A DNA stretch of 64,000 nt from NCBI RefSeq assembly GCF_002138415.1, contig NZ_CP015612.1:4442001-4506000 (forward strand), given 5' to 3'. Position numbers and translations under genes: made by a program. This document shows, in pieces, positions 33,157 to 43,174 of the stretch. Each line of letters opens with the position of its first letter. Position 1 is the stretch's first letter. Origin of the DNA: Stenotrophomonas maltophilia (lineage in GTDB: Bacteria; Pseudomonadota; Gammaproteobacteria; Xanthomonadales; Xanthomonadaceae). The notes under the pieces were generated by a model. The model was not told where the DNA came from. It did not search any database and saw nothing but the letters and a program-made list of their open reading frames with translations.

Positions 33157-35277
33157 ATGAATGCGTCTGTCCGTGCTCCGCGCCTGCAGTCCAAGCTGCT
33201 CGGCGCGGTTTCTGTTGGTCTGGCCGTGGTCCTGCTGTGCGCTCTGGCGGGCCTGGCCTCCGCCTGGTTGAAGTTGTCCACCGAGGTTCCGCCCGAAGTC
33301 GCGCACAGCCGCGATGCCGAACGCCTGCAGCGTGAATTCCGCGGCCAAGTGCAGGAATGGAAGAACGTGCTGCTGCGCGGCCACGACGACGCGTTGCGTC
33401 AGCGCCATCTGGAGGCCTTCGACAGCGAAGGCCGCCTGGTCGAGCAACTGGCCAAAGGTCTGGTGAGCAGCCCGGATGCGCGCACGCGTGAACTGGCGCA
33501 GGCGTTCATCGGCCTGCACGCGCAGCTGCAGCAGGACTACCACGCGGCGCTGCAGGCGTTTGCCGAGGCCAGCTACGATCCTGCCGCCGGCGACAATCTG
33601 GTGCGCGGCAAGGATCGCCCGGTGGCGACGGCACTGGATGCGCTGAGCACGCATGCTACTCAGGTGGCCGAAGCGGCGGTGACGGCACGATCGCAACAGG
33701 CGCGGCAGACCCTGCTGCTCTGCGCGGCGCTGACCGTGCTGGCCGCCGTACTGCTGCTGATCGGCCTGGCCTGGTGGCTGCGGCGTGCGGTGGTGCAGCC
33801 GGTGCTGGCGGTGGAAGCCGCTGCGCGCGCAGTAGCTGCCGGTGATCTGCAGCATGTGGTGCAGGTGCGCAGCCGCGATGAGATCGGTCGCCTTGCACAG
33901 GCGATGCAGGCGGTGCAGTCCACGCTGCGCGGCGTGCTCGATGCGCAGGCCGCGATGGCACAGGCGCATGAAGCCGGCACCATCAGCCACCGCATGGACG
34001 CCAGTGCCTTCCCCGGCGCATTCGGCAAAATGGTCGCCGACAGCAACGCACTGGTTGATGCGCACATCCAGGTAAAGCTGCGTGCGATTGCGATCATGGG
34101 GCGTTACGCCATCGGTGACCTCAGCCAGGACATGGAACGCCTGCCCGGCGAGAAGGCGGTGATCACCGAGGCGCTGGACATGGCCAAGCACAACCTCGGC
34201 TTGATCAATGGCGAGATCCGCCGCCTGGCCGAAGCGGCGGCTGCCGGTGACTTCAGCCAGCGCGGCGACAGCGCGCGTTTCGAGCATGATTTCCGCGCGA
34301 TGGTGGACGGCCTGAACCGATTGATGCAGACCACCGAGCTGAACCTGGGCGAGGTCTCCAGCATGCTGCGCGCGATTGCCGATGGCCGCCTCGGTGCGCG
34401 CATGCACGGCGATTTCCAGGGCGTATTCGCACGCATCGCCGGTGATGCCAACACCACCGCCGCACAGCTGGCGACCATCGTCACCGACATCAAGCACGCC
34501 TCCGGCAACATCCACACGGCGGCGGCGGAGATCGCCGCCGGCAACAACGATCTGTCACGCCGCACCGAACAGCAGGCGGCCAACCTGGAAGAGACCGCCG
34601 CCTCCATGGAGGAGCTGACCTCCACCGTGCGCCAGAACGCCGAGCATGCGCGCCAAGCCAACCAGCTGGCGATCGGCGCACACACCGTTGCCTCCCACGG
34701 CGGCAGCGTGGCCGGTCAGGTGGTGACGACGATGGGCGCTATCGAAACCTCGTCACGGCAGATCGCCGAGATCATCAGCGTGATCGATGGCATCGCCTTC
34801 CAGACCAACATCCTGGCATTGAATGCTGCGGTGGAAGCCGCGCGTGCCGGCGAGCAGGGCCGCGGCTTCGCGGTGGTCGCCAGTGAAGTACGCACGCTGG
34901 CGCAGCGTTCGGCCGCTGCGGCGAAGGAGATCAAGACGTTGATCGAAGCGTCGGTAGAACAGGTCGGGCACGGAGCGCAGCGCGTGCGCGAGGCCGGCGA
35001 CACCATGGCCGAGATCGTGGCCTCGGTGCAGCGCGTGACCGACATCATGGCCGAGATTTCCGCTGCCTCGCAGGAGCAGAGCGCGGGGATCGAGCAGGTC
35101 AGCCAGACCGTGATCCAGATGGATGGCACCACCCAGCAGAACGCCGCGCTGGTGGAAGAAGCCAGCGCCGCGGCGCGCAGCCTGGAACAGCAGGCGAACC
35201 GCTTGATCGACGCGGTGGATGTGTTCGACCTGTCGACCACGGCGGCTGCGAAGGGCGGGCTGGCGCGCGCGGCCTGA
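33157..35277 (+). CDS. Methyl-accepting chemotaxis protein
   Basis: 706 residues from the ATG at 33157. Transmembrane segments at about 13-37 and 183-206 enclose a periplasmic helical sensor domain of about 145 residues, then HAMP (about 208-260), a second HAMP-like/linker region (about 265-440) and a long cytoplasmic signalling coil. The tip '[20 protein letters not shown]' and the methylation-helix motifs ([20 protein letters not shown]) are standard. It would report a chemical cue to CheA/CheW. No pentapeptide CheR tether is seen at the C-terminus (GGLARAA). It lies alone, divergent from the Rrf2 operon. Confidence 0.92.
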   Translation: MNASVRAPRLQSKLLGAVSVGLAVVLLCALAGLASAWLKLSTEVPPEVAHSRDAERLQREFRGQVQEWKNVLLRGHDDALRQRHLEAFDSEGRLVEQLAKGLVSSPDARTRELAQAFIGLHAQLQQDYHAALQAFAEASYDPAAGDNLVRGKDRPVATALDALSTHATQVAEAAVTARSQQARQTLLLCAALTVLAAVLLLIGLAWWLRRAVVQPVLAVEAAARAVAAGDLQHVVQVRSRDEIGRLAQAMQAVQSTLRGVLDAQAAMAQAHEAGTISHRMDASAFPGAFGKMVADSNALVDAHIQVKLRAIAIMGRYAIGDLSQDMERLPGEKAVITEALDMAKHNLGLINGEIRRLAEAAAAGDFSQRGDSARFEHDFRAMVDGLNRLMQTTELNLGEVSSMLRAIADGRLGARMHGDFQGVFARIAGDANTTAAQLATIVTDIKHASGNIHTAAAEIAAGNNDLSRRTEQQAANLEETAASMEELTSTVRQNAEHARQANQLAIGAHTVASHGGSVAGQVVTTMGAIETSSRQIAEIISVIDGIAFQTNILALNAAVEAARAGEQGRGFAVVASEVRTLAQRSAAAAKEIKTLIEASVEQVGHGAQRVREAGDTMAEIVASVQRVTDIMAEISAASQEQSAGIEQVSQTVIQMDGTTQQNAALVEEASAAARSLEQQANRLIDAVDVFDLSTTAAAKGGLARAA

Positions 35278-35287
35278 GGGATCCGGT

Positions 35288-35471
35288 TGCCGGCCAGCGG
35301 CCGGCACTACCCGTGCGATGTGCCGGCCGCAGGCCGGCAGCGTGCGCCGCCACATGGGTAGCGCCCGACCGTTGGTCGGGCGATGGCAGGATCAGTGCGG
35401 ACCAACGGTCCGCACCCACCAGAGCAGCCGCGCCCACCGGAGCGTGCGGTAGTGCCGGCCGCTGGCCGGCA
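35288..35471. repeat. Cluster of SMAG and related palindromes
   Basis: 35288-35310 (inverted TGCCGGCC type), 35321-35339 (same stem without GTAG), 35358-35382 (GTAG head, stem CGCCCGACCGTTGGTCGGGCG), about 35395-35416 (GTGCGGACCAACGGTCCGCAC without head) and 35449-35471 (GTAGTGCCGGCC type). The cluster fills the whole gap between the convergent chemoreceptor and LysR genes. Confidence 0.82.
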
Positions 35472-35474
35472 ACC

Positions 35475-36377
35475 TCAGCGCACGTAATCGCTCTGCGCCA
35501 TCGCATCGGCCAGGTGATCCACGAACGAGCTGATCCGCGACGATACGGCGGTGTTGCGGTAGTACACCGCGTGGATCGGCTGGTACACATCCAGTGTCTG
35601 CGCTGCCAGCACCGGCACCAGCGTGCCGGCAGCGCGGTCGCGATCGGTGACGAAGTCGGACAGGCAGGTGATGCCGACGCCTTCCACCGCCAGACGGCGC
35701 AGTGTCTCGCCACTGGACACGGCGATGTCCGGCCGCACCAGCAGCAGCCCATCCGACTCTCCGGGCAACGGCCAGCGGTTGAGTGACTCCGGCTCGTTGA
35801 AGCTGAGCAGTGTGTGCTGGCCCAGCGCAGCGGCACTGGCCGGTTCGCCGTGCCTGGCCAGGTAGGCCGGGCTGGCCACCAGCCGCAGCTGGCAGCGGCC
35901 CAGCAGCCGCGCATGCAGGGTGGAGTCGGCCAGCGGGCCGATCCGGATCGCCAGATCGGTGCGCCGTTCGAGCAGGTCGATGTAGCGGTCGGAGCTGTTC
36001 AACTCCAGCTGCACTTCCGGGTAACGCGCGCGATAGCCGGCCACCAGCGGCGCAATCACGTGCAGCACGAACGGCATCGCCGCATCCACGCGCAGGCGCC
36101 CTGCCGGGCGCTCGCGGCGCGCCGCCATCTGTTCCTCGGCCGATTCCACCGCATCGATGATCGCGCGCGCATGGCGCAGGAACGCCTCGCCCTCGGCGGT
36201 CAGGTGCAGGCGGCGGGTGGTACGGGTCAGCAGGGTGATCCCCAACTTGTCCTCCAGCCGCCCCAGCGCACGGCTCACGCCCGAGGGCGTCTGCCCCAGC
36301 TGCTCGGCGGCGGCACTGATCGAGCCGCTGTCGATCACCGAGAGGAACGCCTGCATTTCATCGAGAGTGGTCTTCAT
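35475..36377 (-). CDS. LysR-family transcriptional regulator
   Basis: 300 residues. The N-terminal winged helix (MQAFLSVIDSGSISAAAEQLGQTPSGVSRALGRLEDKLG) is followed by the LysR co-inducer domain (GRLRVDAAMPFVLHVIAPLV ... EVQLELNSSDRYIDLLERRTDLAIRIG). This closely resembles the AaeR/DsdC-like branch that often controls a divergent efflux or reductase gene. It diverges from an MFS exporter across 107 bases containing a LysR-type dyad. Confidence 0.9.
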   Translation of the reverse strand: MKTTLDEMQAFLSVIDSGSISAAAEQLGQTPSGVSRALGRLEDKLGITLLTRTTRRLHLTAEGEAFLRHARAIIDAVESAEEQMAARRERPAGRLRVDAAMPFVLHVIAPLVAGYRARYPEVQLELNSSDRYIDLLERRTDLAIRIGPLADSTLHARLLGRCQLRLVASPAYLARHGEPASAAALGQHTLLSFNEPESLNRWPLPGESDGLLLVRPDIAVSSGETLRRLAVEGVGITCLSDFVTDRDRAAGTLVPVLAAQTLDVYQPIHAVYYRNTAVSSRISSFVDHLADAMAQSDYVR

Positions 36378-36385
36378 GTCTCTAT

Positions 36386-36404
36386 TATTGACTGCACGGC
36401 AATA
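36386..36404. promoter_or_regulatory. LysR-type binding dyad
   Basis: TATTG/ACTGCACGG/CAATA, nine bases before the LysR start in the divergent intergenic region. It has the T-N11-A shape of LysR sites. Control of both genes is inferred. Confidence 0.55.
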
Positions 36405-36484
36405 GTGATTGGCGTGAAGACCGGTTTTTCAGCAAAGGTCGGCGGCGCAGACTGCGCAGCCTCTTCCTCCTGCTGGACCCTGTC

Positions 36485-37699
36485 ATGACCCGTGGCATTC
36501 CCCTCGCCCTGCTGGCGTTGACCCTCGGTGCCTTCGCCATCGGCACCACCGAGTTCGTCATCGTCGGCCTGATTCCGACCATTGCCGCCGATCTTCAGGT
36601 CAGCCTGCCCTCCGCAGGCCTGCTGGTCTCGCTGTATGCCCTCGGCGTGGCCATCGGTGCGCCGGTGCTGACCGCGCTCACCGGCCGCGTGCCGCGCAAG
36701 TCGCTGCTGGTGGCCCTGATGGTGCTGTTCACCTTCGGCAACGTCATCGCCTTCCTGGCGCCGGGCTACACCTCGCTGATCATCGCCCGCATCCTCACCG
36801 GCCTCGCCCACGGGGTGTTCTTCTCGATCGGTTCGATCATCGCCACCGCGGTGGTGCCGAAGGAGAAGGCCGCCAGCGCGATCGCCATCATGTTCACCGG
36901 CCTGACCGTGGCACTGGTGACCGGGGTGCCGCTGGGCACCTTCATCGGCCAGCACCTGGGCTGGCGCGCCACCTTCCTGGCGGTGGCCGGCCTCGGCGTG
37001 ATCGCCCTGCTCGGTGCACTGCTGTTCGTGCCGCGCAGCGTGCCGCAGAGTGCGCCGGCCAGCTTCCGCCAGCAGCTGGCTGTGCTCGCCCAGCCCCGCC
37101 TGCTGCTGGTCTATGCGATGACCGCGCTGGGCTACGGCGGCACCTTCCTGGCCTTCACCTATCTGGCGCCGATCCTGCAGGACATCACCGGTTTCTCCGC
37201 CAATGCGGTCAGCCTGGTGCTGCTGGTGTACGGCGTGTCGGTGGCGATCGGCAACCTGTGGGGCGGGCGCATGGCCGACCGCATGGGTCCCGTGCCCGCG
37301 CTGAAGCGCATCTTCGCATTGCTGGCCCTGGTGCTGTTCGTACTCACGTTCACTGCCTACAACACCTGGTTGATGCTGCTGACAGTGCTGGCGCTGGGCG
37401 CGGTGGCGTTCGGCAACGTGCCGGCGCTGCAGGTGTATGTGGTCAAGCAGGCGCAGCGCTACGCGCCGCAGGCGGCCGACGTGGCCTCGGGCCTGAACAT
37501 CGCCGCATTCAACGTTGGCATCGCCATGGGCGCCTCGCTGGGCGGTCTGGTGGTGGAGCACCTCGGCCTGATGCATACGCCCTGGCTGGGCGCGCTGGTG
37601 GTCGTACTCGCCTACGCGCTGACCGTGCTCAGTGGCCGCCTGGACCGCCGCGACGGCATCGATGACCGCGCCGATGGCATCGCCGTGGCCGCGCATTGA
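36485..37699 (+). CDS. MFS efflux transporter, DHA1-like
   Basis: 404 residues with 12 predicted transmembrane helices. Start '[25 protein letters not shown]' and the loop motif '[15 protein letters not shown]' are typical of the AraJ/YdhP-type drug:H+ antiporter group; '[19 protein letters not shown]' is the antiporter motif C region. It likely exports a drug, sugar or metabolite. It diverges from the LysR gene and is followed by DkgB 82 bases later, suggesting a LysR-controlled efflux/reduction unit. Confidence 0.9.
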   Translation: MTRGIPLALLALTLGAFAIGTTEFVIVGLIPTIAADLQVSLPSAGLLVSLYALGVAIGAPVLTALTGRVPRKSLLVALMVLFTFGNVIAFLAPGYTSLIIARILTGLAHGVFFSIGSIIATAVVPKEKAASAIAIMFTGLTVALVTGVPLGTFIGQHLGWRATFLAVAGLGVIALLGALLFVPRSVPQSAPASFRQQLAVLAQPRLLLVYAMTALGYGGTFLAFTYLAPILQDITGFSANAVSLVLLVYGVSVAIGNLWGGRMADRMGPVPALKRIFALLALVLFVLTFTAYNTWLMLLTVLALGAVAFGNVPALQVYVVKQAQRYAPQAADVASGLNIAAFNVGIAMGASLGGLVVEHLGLMHTPWLGALVVVLAYALTVLSGRLDRRDGIDDRADGIAVAAH

Positions 37700-37781
37700 T
37701 CCATGCAATGCAGCGTTGCCGGCATGCATACGGCACCTGTCCTACCCTCTTTCCCTTGCAACTCCCCCCTTGGAGCTTTCC

Positions 37782-38591
37782 ATGACTGTTCCCGCTTTTG
37801 GCCTTGGTACCTTCCGCCTGAAGGACCAGACCGTGATCGACTCGGTGCGCAATGCACTGGATGTCGGCTACCGCGCCGTCGATACCGCGCAGATCTATGG
37901 CAACGAAGCCGAGGTCGGCCAGGCCATCGCCGAGTCCGGCGTGCCACGTGATGATCTGTACCTCACCACCAAAGTGTGGATCTCCGAGTTCAAGCACGAT
38001 GCGCTGCTGGCCAGCCTGCGTACCAGCCTCGAAAAGCTGCGCACCGACCGCGTCGACCTGGCGCTGATCCATTGGCCCTCGCCGAACGACAAGGTCGACG
38101 TGCCGATGGAGGAGTACCTGCCGGCGCTGGCCGAAGCCAAGGCGCAGGGGCTGACCAGGGCGATCGGCATCTCCAACTTCACCATCGCCCAGACCCGCAA
38201 GGCGATCGAGATCCTCGGCGTCGATGCGATCGCCACCAACCAGATCGAGATCCATCCGTACCTGCAGAACCGCCTGCTGGTGAAGTTCCTGCAGGACAAC
38301 GGCATCCACATCACCGCCTACATGAGCCTGGCATATGGCGAGGTGATCAAGGACCCGGTGATCCAGGCCATTGCCGGCCGCCACCAGGCCACGCCGGCGC
38401 AGATTGCGCTGGCCTGGGCCCTGCAGCAGGGTTACTCGGTGATTCCGTCTTCGACCAAGCGCGAGAACCTGGCCAGCAACCTGGACGCGGCCTCGATCCG
38501 GCTGACCGACGAGGACATGGCGCAGATCGCCAAGCTGGATCGCGGCCATCGCCTGGCCAACCCGGACGGCATCGCGCCCGCCTGGGATTGA
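37782..38591 (+). CDS. dkgB: Aldo/keto reductase, DkgB-like
   Basis: 269 residues from the ATG at 37782, behind TTGGAG. Family AKR5: '[21 protein letters not shown]', the tetrad Asp and Tyr in [13 protein letters not shown], Lys in LTTKVWI and His in LALIHWPSP, then '[14 protein letters not shown]', '[11 protein letters not shown]' and '[14 protein letters not shown]'. DkgB (YafB) reduces 2,5-diketo-D-gluconate and methylglyoxal and other 2-oxo aldehydes. Length matches E. coli DkgB (267). The open frame further upstream belongs to the MFS gene in another phase. Confidence 0.9.
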   Translation: MTVPAFGLGTFRLKDQTVIDSVRNALDVGYRAVDTAQIYGNEAEVGQAIAESGVPRDDLYLTTKVWISEFKHDALLASLRTSLEKLRTDRVDLALIHWPSPNDKVDVPMEEYLPALAEAKAQGLTRAIGISNFTIAQTRKAIEILGVDAIATNQIEIHPYLQNRLLVKFLQDNGIHITAYMSLAYGEVIKDPVIQAIAGRHQATPAQIALAWALQQGYSVIPSSTKRENLASNLDAASIRLTDEDMAQIAKLDRGHRLANPDGIAPAWD

Positions 38592-38597
38592 GGCGTT

Positions 38598-38721
38598 GCT
38601 GTGGAGCCGAGCCCACGCTCGGCTCCGGGCCGCCTGCAGCCGAGCATGGCTCGGCTTTACAGGTCGATGCCGACCTTTGATCGATCGATGAAACACCGTG
38701 CCGACCAAGGTCGGCACCTAC
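38598..38721. repeat. SMAG-type palindromes
   Basis: A GAGCCGAGCCCACGCTCGGCTC stem, an inverted AGCCGAGCATGGCTCGGCTT(TAC) and 38698-38721, the reverse complement of GTAGGTGCCGACCTTGGTCG plus GCAC. They fill the gap between convergent dkgB and the histidine kinase gene. Confidence 0.78.
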
Positions 38722-38728
38722 CGGACAG

Positions 38729-40462
38729 TCAGCGCTCTGCAACACCGCGCAACATATCCAGAACGCTCCCGATGTCCAGTGGCTTGCACAGAAAACCAGC
38801 CGCACCCAGCGCCTGCGCCCTGTCAATCACCTCCACCCGGGTGTCTGCACTCATCACCAGAACGGGAGGCGCCCCAGGGTCCCTGACCAGCGCCTCCAGT
38901 ACGTCCCATCCACTGCAACCTGGCATGTGCAGATCCAGCAGGACTACGTCGGGCGCCAGCGCCTTGATCACTGCCTGAGCATCGTGACCATCTTGCCGGA
39001 AGCTGAGACGATGGCCTGCACACTGCAGCAGGTGCTGCACCACCTCGCGGTTGGTCTCCACGTCTTCGAACAGCAGGCAGTGCAGCGGACGAACCACCGC
39101 CGCGTGCGACTGGAAAAGCTCATCCAGTGAGGGAAGCGGGTCAGCCTCATCGGCCACGGCAGCAGCGAAGCACCACACGAATGAGGCGCCGCCGGCGTCG
39201 CTGCGGCCGACGCTGATCGTTCCGCCCATGGCATCGGAAATCAGCCGAACGATGTACAGCCCCAGCCCGACGCCCTGTTCGCAACGCGCTTCGCCCTGAC
39301 TGACCTGCACGAAAGGCGAGAAAATCGTGTCTCTCTGCGCGTCGTCGATGCCCGTGCCGGAGTCGCAGACCGAGATCCGCACCTGCCAGTCATCCACCGA
39401 TCGAACGGCGCCAACCGAGACCCTCGCCTCGCCCGCCATGGGGCTGAACTTGATGGCATTGCAGAGAAGATTGGTCACCACCTGTTCGATGCGACCGCCG
39501 TCTGCCAACAGCCATACGTCCGCTCTCCCCGCATCCACCTGCAGCACCACGCCCTTGTCGGCAGCCGCAGGCATGCAGTTCGCCTGCGCCGCCTCGATGA
39601 TGGAACGCAGTGAACAAGGATGTGGCCGCAGCTTCAGCTTGCCGCCATCTATGCTGGCAACATCAAGTACATCATCAATGCGATGCCGGAGCGCCTGGGC
39701 CTGCCCTGCAACGGTGGCCAGCGCGTGCCGCTGGGCAGCACTTGCCGTATTGACCTCCAGAAGCTGGATACCGCTGATGATGGCATTGAGCGGCGTGCGA
39801 AGCTCATGACTCATGGTGCCGACGAATCGCCCCTGCGCCTCACGCGACGCAATGGCACGCAACGCGATTTCGCGCATCGCTGCCACCAGTGACGCCACGA
39901 CCAGCGGCAACAGGATGGTCAACGCCAGCGCATAGGCCAGATAGGCGGGCCGCGAGAACCAGTAGCCTTCGGGGGCTGCCCACAACAATGCCACGGCCGT
40001 TACCGCGATTGCCGGCGCCATGGCCTTGCGTCCGTAAGCTACCGTCGCGGCGATGACGAGGAACGGCAGAGTTGCATTGAGTGCCATCAACAGGATGAAG
40101 GCCGAGTGCACCTGGATGGCCACCATCGCCAGACTAAGCAGAAGACCCGCCGCGTCGTACCACGTGTCGCGACGCGCCCTGCAAAGGTTTACAAAGAGTG
40201 CCCACGCCACAGATACCGCCAGAAGTACAATGGCGGCCGGCAGCACACGCGCTGCCTCATCGGCCAGAACAGGCTGTGGGCCATCGATCCAGAGCCAGCA
40301 CCACAGCACCGCAAGCGCCTGCAACAGCACCCGGAACCCACTGGCGCGCGGCTCCTGAAAGCACGACAGCAGTAGCGCCAGACGATGCATTTCCAGCAAG
40401 CGCGCAGCATGCAGCAGCGCTGCCGGGGACGACATTGAAGAGGACGTGTGCGGACCATGCAT
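38729..40462 (-). CDS. RpfC-like hybrid sensor histidine kinase
   Basis: 577 residues. Five to seven transmembrane helices fill the first 200 residues with little periplasmic sequence, as in RpfC. Then HisKA with the phospho-His in FVGTMSHELRTPLNA, and the ATPase domain with an N box (VVTNLLCNAIKFSP), CDSGTGIDD and VGLGLYIVR. A receiver domain ends the protein: acidic pair in LLFEDVETNRE, phospho-Asp in VLLDLHMPGCSG and Lys in FLCKPLD. It lacks the Hpt domain of RpfC, but a separate Hpt gene lies just upstream. No rpfF synthase is adjacent, so the DSF signal is not implied. Confidence 0.88.
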   Translation of the reverse strand: MHGPHTSSSMSSPAALLHAARLLEMHRLALLLSCFQEPRASGFRVLLQALAVLWCWLWIDGPQPVLADEAARVLPAAIVLLAVSVAWALFVNLCRARRDTWYDAAGLLLSLAMVAIQVHSAFILLMALNATLPFLVIAATVAYGRKAMAPAIAVTAVALLWAAPEGYWFSRPAYLAYALALTILLPLVVASLVAAMREIALRAIASREAQGRFVGTMSHELRTPLNAIISGIQLLEVNTASAAQRHALATVAGQAQALRHRIDDVLDVASIDGGKLKLRPHPCSLRSIIEAAQANCMPAAADKGVVLQVDAGRADVWLLADGGRIEQVVTNLLCNAIKFSPMAGEARVSVGAVRSVDDWQVRISVCDSGTGIDDAQRDTIFSPFVQVSQGEARCEQGVGLGLYIVRLISDAMGGTISVGRSDAGGASFVWCFAAAVADEADPLPSLDELFQSHAAVVRPLHCLLFEDVETNREVVQHLLQCAGHRLSFRQDGHDAQAVIKALAPDVVLLDLHMPGCSGWDVLEALVRDPGAPPVLVMSADTRVEVIDRAQALGAAGFLCKPLDIGSVLDMLRGVAER

Positions 40463-40463
40463 G

Positions 40464-40868
40464 TCAGCGTCCTCTGGTCAGTGATTGACCTGTCGTGCGT
40501 CCCAGAAGACGCCTTGCCGAGATCGCCAGCGCGCAGCCGCGAATCCGCACGCTGCCGATGACTTCACCGGAGCGAAGAGCATCGGCAAGATCGTCGCAGG
40601 CATCGGCAATCCTGCTGCTTCCCAGCGCCGAGGTCACACTTTTCAAGGCATGCACGCGCGACAGCTCCTGTTCCAGACAACCCGAGGATTCATCTTCTGC
40701 AGCACTCATCCAGCGCGAAATCGCCTCGTCCAAGGCGACGGTAAACGATGAGAGCTGGTCTGGCGCAGTCGCTGCAATCAGGCTGAGCATCGATCGCTCC
40801 CCGAGCTCAGGACCGTCTGCAGGATGTTGCCGCGGCTGTACCCCTTGCGTTGAGTTCAAGCGTCGCAT
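40464..40868 (-). CDS. Stand-alone Hpt phosphotransfer protein
   Basis: 134 residues from the ATG at 40868, preceded by GGAGGA at proper spacing. The core 'LSRVHALKSVTSALGSSRIADACDDLADALRSG' has the HxxKS pattern and trailing helix of histidine phosphotransfer domains; the His is the phospho-acceptor. The N-terminal 35 residues are polar and not conserved-looking. One base separates its stop from the kinase start. It probably completes the His-Asp-His relay of the hybrid kinase, whose final response regulator is not in this window. Confidence 0.75.
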   Translation of the reverse strand: MRRLNSTQGVQPRQHPADGPELGERSMLSLIAATAPDQLSSFTVALDEAISRWMSAAEDESSGCLEQELSRVHALKSVTSALGSSRIADACDDLADALRSGEVIGSVRIRGCALAISARRLLGRTTGQSLTRGR

Positions 40869-40970
40869 TGCTTTCCTCCGCGTGTCGCATTCAACACCTG
40901 AAGAGATGCGTTTCCACGTTCCGCAGCACCTGACCATAGGCCTGAAGCGACAGCCTGCGAGACGTACGGA

Positions 40971-41108
40971 CTACTGCATCCGTTGATGGATCTGCAGGAA
41001 CAGCCGCGCAAACGTGCTGCCGAGAAGATGCCCGACAGCAACCGCGAGCAGCACGGCGCCCACGATGGCAGCACACCTGACCGGGAGTGACATTCGCTTC
41101 AGATCCAT
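40971..41108 (-). CDS. Possible 45-residue membrane peptide
   Basis: MDLKRMSLPVRCAAIVGAVL followed by LAVAVGHLLGSTFARLFLQIHQRMQ: positive N-terminus, one transmembrane helix and a polar tail. It lies 102 bases upstream of the Hpt gene on the same strand, possibly first in that operon. The start could also be 41120 or 41093, none with a strong ribosome-binding site. The same frame remains open far upstream as a shadow of the YdcF-like gene. Confidence 0.4.
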   Translation of the reverse strand: MDLKRMSLPVRCAAIVGAVLLAVAVGHLLGSTFARLFLQIHQRMQ

Positions 41109-41177
41109 GGCATCCAGCATGGAAGCAACGATCGCGTAACGCCATCGGATTTCTTTCAAATTATCCTGAGGTTCGTC

Positions 41178-42047
41178 ATGCTCGCCCTGACACTCTTTCT
41201 GCTGCTTTCGTGCGCGGTTCTGGTTCGGAAGCGACACGTGCGCAGCGGCGCCCTGCTCGCCGTAGCGCCACTGGCCATCCTGGCCAGCGCGAGCGCGCCC
41301 ATCACGCAACTGCTGCTCGACCTGGCACAGGGCGTGCCGCCAAGCACTGCAACATTGCACCATCCACACACGGCGATTGTCGTGCTGGGCGCTGGCATCG
41401 ATCAGGATGCTCACGGCTCCAGGCCCAGCCTGGCTGGTTACAGCCGGTTGATGGCCGCAACGCAGCGCTATCTTGCCTGCGAGCGCACTGGCGAAGCCTG
41501 CGTGGTGATGGTCAGCGGAGGCGCTACTGCGCCAGACAATGCCGCAGAAGCCGACGTCTACGCGCGTGAACTGATCGCGCTGGGCGTACCTGCGGAACAC
41601 ATTGTCCGCGAGCACGCCAGCGTGAACACCTGGCAGAACGCAAGGAACAGCAGCCGAATGATCCAACGCGACAGTGTCCGGGTAGTGCTGGTGACCTCTG
41701 GCCTGCATCTCAGGCGCAGTCTGATCTACTTCCGGCACTTCGGTGTCGTGGCCGAGGGCTTGCCCAGTGATCGCCTCCGCGCCTCGGCGAGGTGGCTTCC
41801 CTCTGCGTACAACCTGCTGCTGATCGAAGTGATGCTGCACGAGTACATCGGCGTCCTGCGCTACCACGCCTACAACGGCATGGGTTGGAACGAGGAATCC
41901 ATCAGGCCGGACAATGTCACACCAGCAGCAACCACCCACGCATCGCCGCGCTCACCTCGTCCGGTTTCTCCATCGGTGCCAGGTGCCCGCAATCGGGTAC
42001 CACCACCAGTTGCGAGTGCGGCACCATCGTGTGCATTTCCTCGCTGA
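41178..42047 (+). CDS. YdcF/DUF218 family membrane protein
   Basis: 289 residues. Two N-terminal hydrophobic segments (about 1-15 and 24-50) precede the DUF218 domain: 'TAIVVLGAGIDQDAHGSRPSLAGYSRLMAA', 'MVSGGATAPDNAAEADVYARELIALGVP', 'ASVNTWQNARNSSRMI' and 'VLVTSGLHLRRSLIYFRHFG'. This is the ElyC/SanA/YdcF group, linked to envelope or peptidoglycan steps in E. coli. Family-like sequence stops near YNGMGWNEESIRP; the last 40 residues (Pro/Ser/Ala-rich) read through the antisense 3' end of the next gene because no stop occurs earlier. Confidence 0.85.
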   Translation: MLALTLFLLLSCAVLVRKRHVRSGALLAVAPLAILASASAPITQLLLDLAQGVPPSTATLHHPHTAIVVLGAGIDQDAHGSRPSLAGYSRLMAATQRYLACERTGEACVVMVSGGATAPDNAAEADVYARELIALGVPAEHIVREHASVNTWQNARNSSRMIQRDSVRVVLVTSGLHLRRSLIYFRHFGVVAEGLPSDRLRASARWLPSAYNLLLIEVMLHEYIGVLRYHAYNGMGWNEESIRPDNVTPAATTHASPRSPRPVSPSVPGARNRVPPPVASAAPSCAFPR

Positions 42048-42618
42048 CCGCGAGTGGCGTAATGCGGTCGTTGGCGCCACAGATGATCAGCAGCGGGTCG
42101 CGGTAGCCAGCCAGCACGTCATGGCCGTCACGGCGTTCCAGCGCACTCTGGCGCAGGAACACGTCCGCGCCCAGGCGGGCGGTCATGTCACGCACACGTT
42201 GCACCAGCACGTAATCATCCAGCCGCGAGGCATCGATGTAGCTGCGCATCAGCACATCGCCGAAGCCATGGAACTTGCCGGGCAGGCGCACGCTGGCCCG
42301 TTGGCTGCGGCGCTGTTCGGCACGTTCCGTTGAATCGGCGTGGATCGAGGTATCGACCAGCGCCAGCTGCAGCACACGCTCGGGCGCGATGCGCAGGATC
42401 TGCTGGGCGACGAAGCCGCCCAGCGAGAAACCGGCCAACGCAAAGCGCTCCGGTGCCTGCGCCAGCACGTCTTCGGCCACCGCCTGCAGGGTCTCACCAC
42501 GGGTCTGGTCGCCCACGGTGCAGTCGGCGATATCGGCCAGGTCGGCCAGCTGCGCGCGCCACAGCTCGGCATCGTTGAGCAGGCCAGGCAGCAGCAACAG
42601 GGGGATACGGTCGGTCAT
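41917..42618 (-). CDS. Alpha/beta hydrolase
   Basis: 233 residues from the ATG at 42618 (MTDRIPLLLLPGLLNDAELW). Nucleophile elbow AGFSLGGFVAQQ, catalytic acid in ICGANDRITPL, and His in PDCGHLAPMEKPDEV. Close in style to BioH/MenH-like small esterases, but no pathway neighbour supports a specific role. Its 3' end overlaps the convergent YdcF-like gene by 131 bases. Confidence 0.88.
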   Translation of the reverse strand: MTDRIPLLLLPGLLNDAELWRAQLADLADIADCTVGDQTRGETLQAVAEDVLAQAPERFALAGFSLGGFVAQQILRIAPERVLQLALVDTSIHADSTERAEQRRSQRASVRLPGKFHGFGDVLMRSYIDASRLDDYVLVQRVRDMTARLGADVFLRQSALERRDGHDVLAGYRDPLLIICGANDRITPLAVSEEMHTMVPHSQLVVVPDCGHLAPMEKPDEVSAAMRGWLLLV

Positions 42619-42675
42619 GGGGCTATTGTCGCGCCAGCACGGTGACGGAACCATGCCGCAACGGGCGATTGCGTT

Positions 42676-42701
42676 GTAGAGTCGAGCGAGCTCGACTCTA
42701 C
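42676..42701. repeat. Perfect SMAG palindrome
   Basis: GTAGAGTCGAGC/GAGCTCGACTCTAC is a perfect palindrome with GTAG at both ends, between divergent genes. Confidence 0.85.
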
Positions 42702-42726
42702 AGAAGGCAGCGACACGGACGCGACC

Positions 42727-43107
42727 ATGGCAGACCCCTACAACAGCGGCACCCCTTCCCCGCCGGAGCTGCGCTTCGACGATGCGCTGGTCACCACCGC
42801 CTTCGAGCTGCCCGGCCATCGCGTGGTGCGCAACCTGGGCGTTGTGCGCGGCATCACCGTGCGCTCGCGTTCGATCGTCGGCAACTTCCTGGGCGGCATC
42901 CAGACGCTCTTCGGCGGCAACATCACCATCTACACCGAGCTGTGCGAACAGGCCCGCGAGGAAACCTACCGCGACATGGTCAAGCACGCGCGGCAGCTGG
43001 GTGCCAACGCGATCATCGGCATGCGCTACGACGCCACCGATGTGATGACCGGGCTGACCGAGGTGCTGTGCTATGGCACGGCGGTGGTGGTGGAGCCCCT
43101 CCGCTAA
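42727..43107 (+). CDS. ybjQ: YbjQ family protein (UPF0145)
   Basis: 126 residues, ATG at 42727. The YbjQ fold is evident from '[33 protein letters not shown]', '[26 protein letters not shown]' and '[10 protein letters not shown]'. The family forms pentameric rings and is sometimes called heavy-metal binding, but function is unproven. The first 20 residues are an extension relative to E. coli YbjQ. Confidence 0.9.
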   Translation: MADPYNSGTPSPPELRFDDALVTTAFELPGHRVVRNLGVVRGITVRSRSIVGNFLGGIQTLFGGNITIYTELCEQAREETYRDMVKHARQLGANAIIGMRYDATDVMTGLTEVLCYGTAVVVEPLR

Positions 43108-43114
43108 CCTGGCC

Positions 43115-43174
43115 GTAGAGTCGAGCTTGCTCGACTGCTTCCCGATGACGACAGTCGAGCAAGCTCGACTCTAC
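43115..43174. repeat. Inverted SMAG pair
   Basis: 43115-43136 (GTAGAGTCGAGCTTGCTCGA plus CT) and its reverse complement at 43153-43174. The right-hand GTAG, read on the minus strand, supplies the TAG stop of the acetyltransferase gene (43171-43173). Confidence 0.88.

Noticed and set aside
40971..41939. 322-codon minus-strand frame opposite the YdcF-like gene
   Set aside because: Only its last 45 residues look like protein (kept as a possible small membrane peptide); the rest is antisense to a DUF218 domain.
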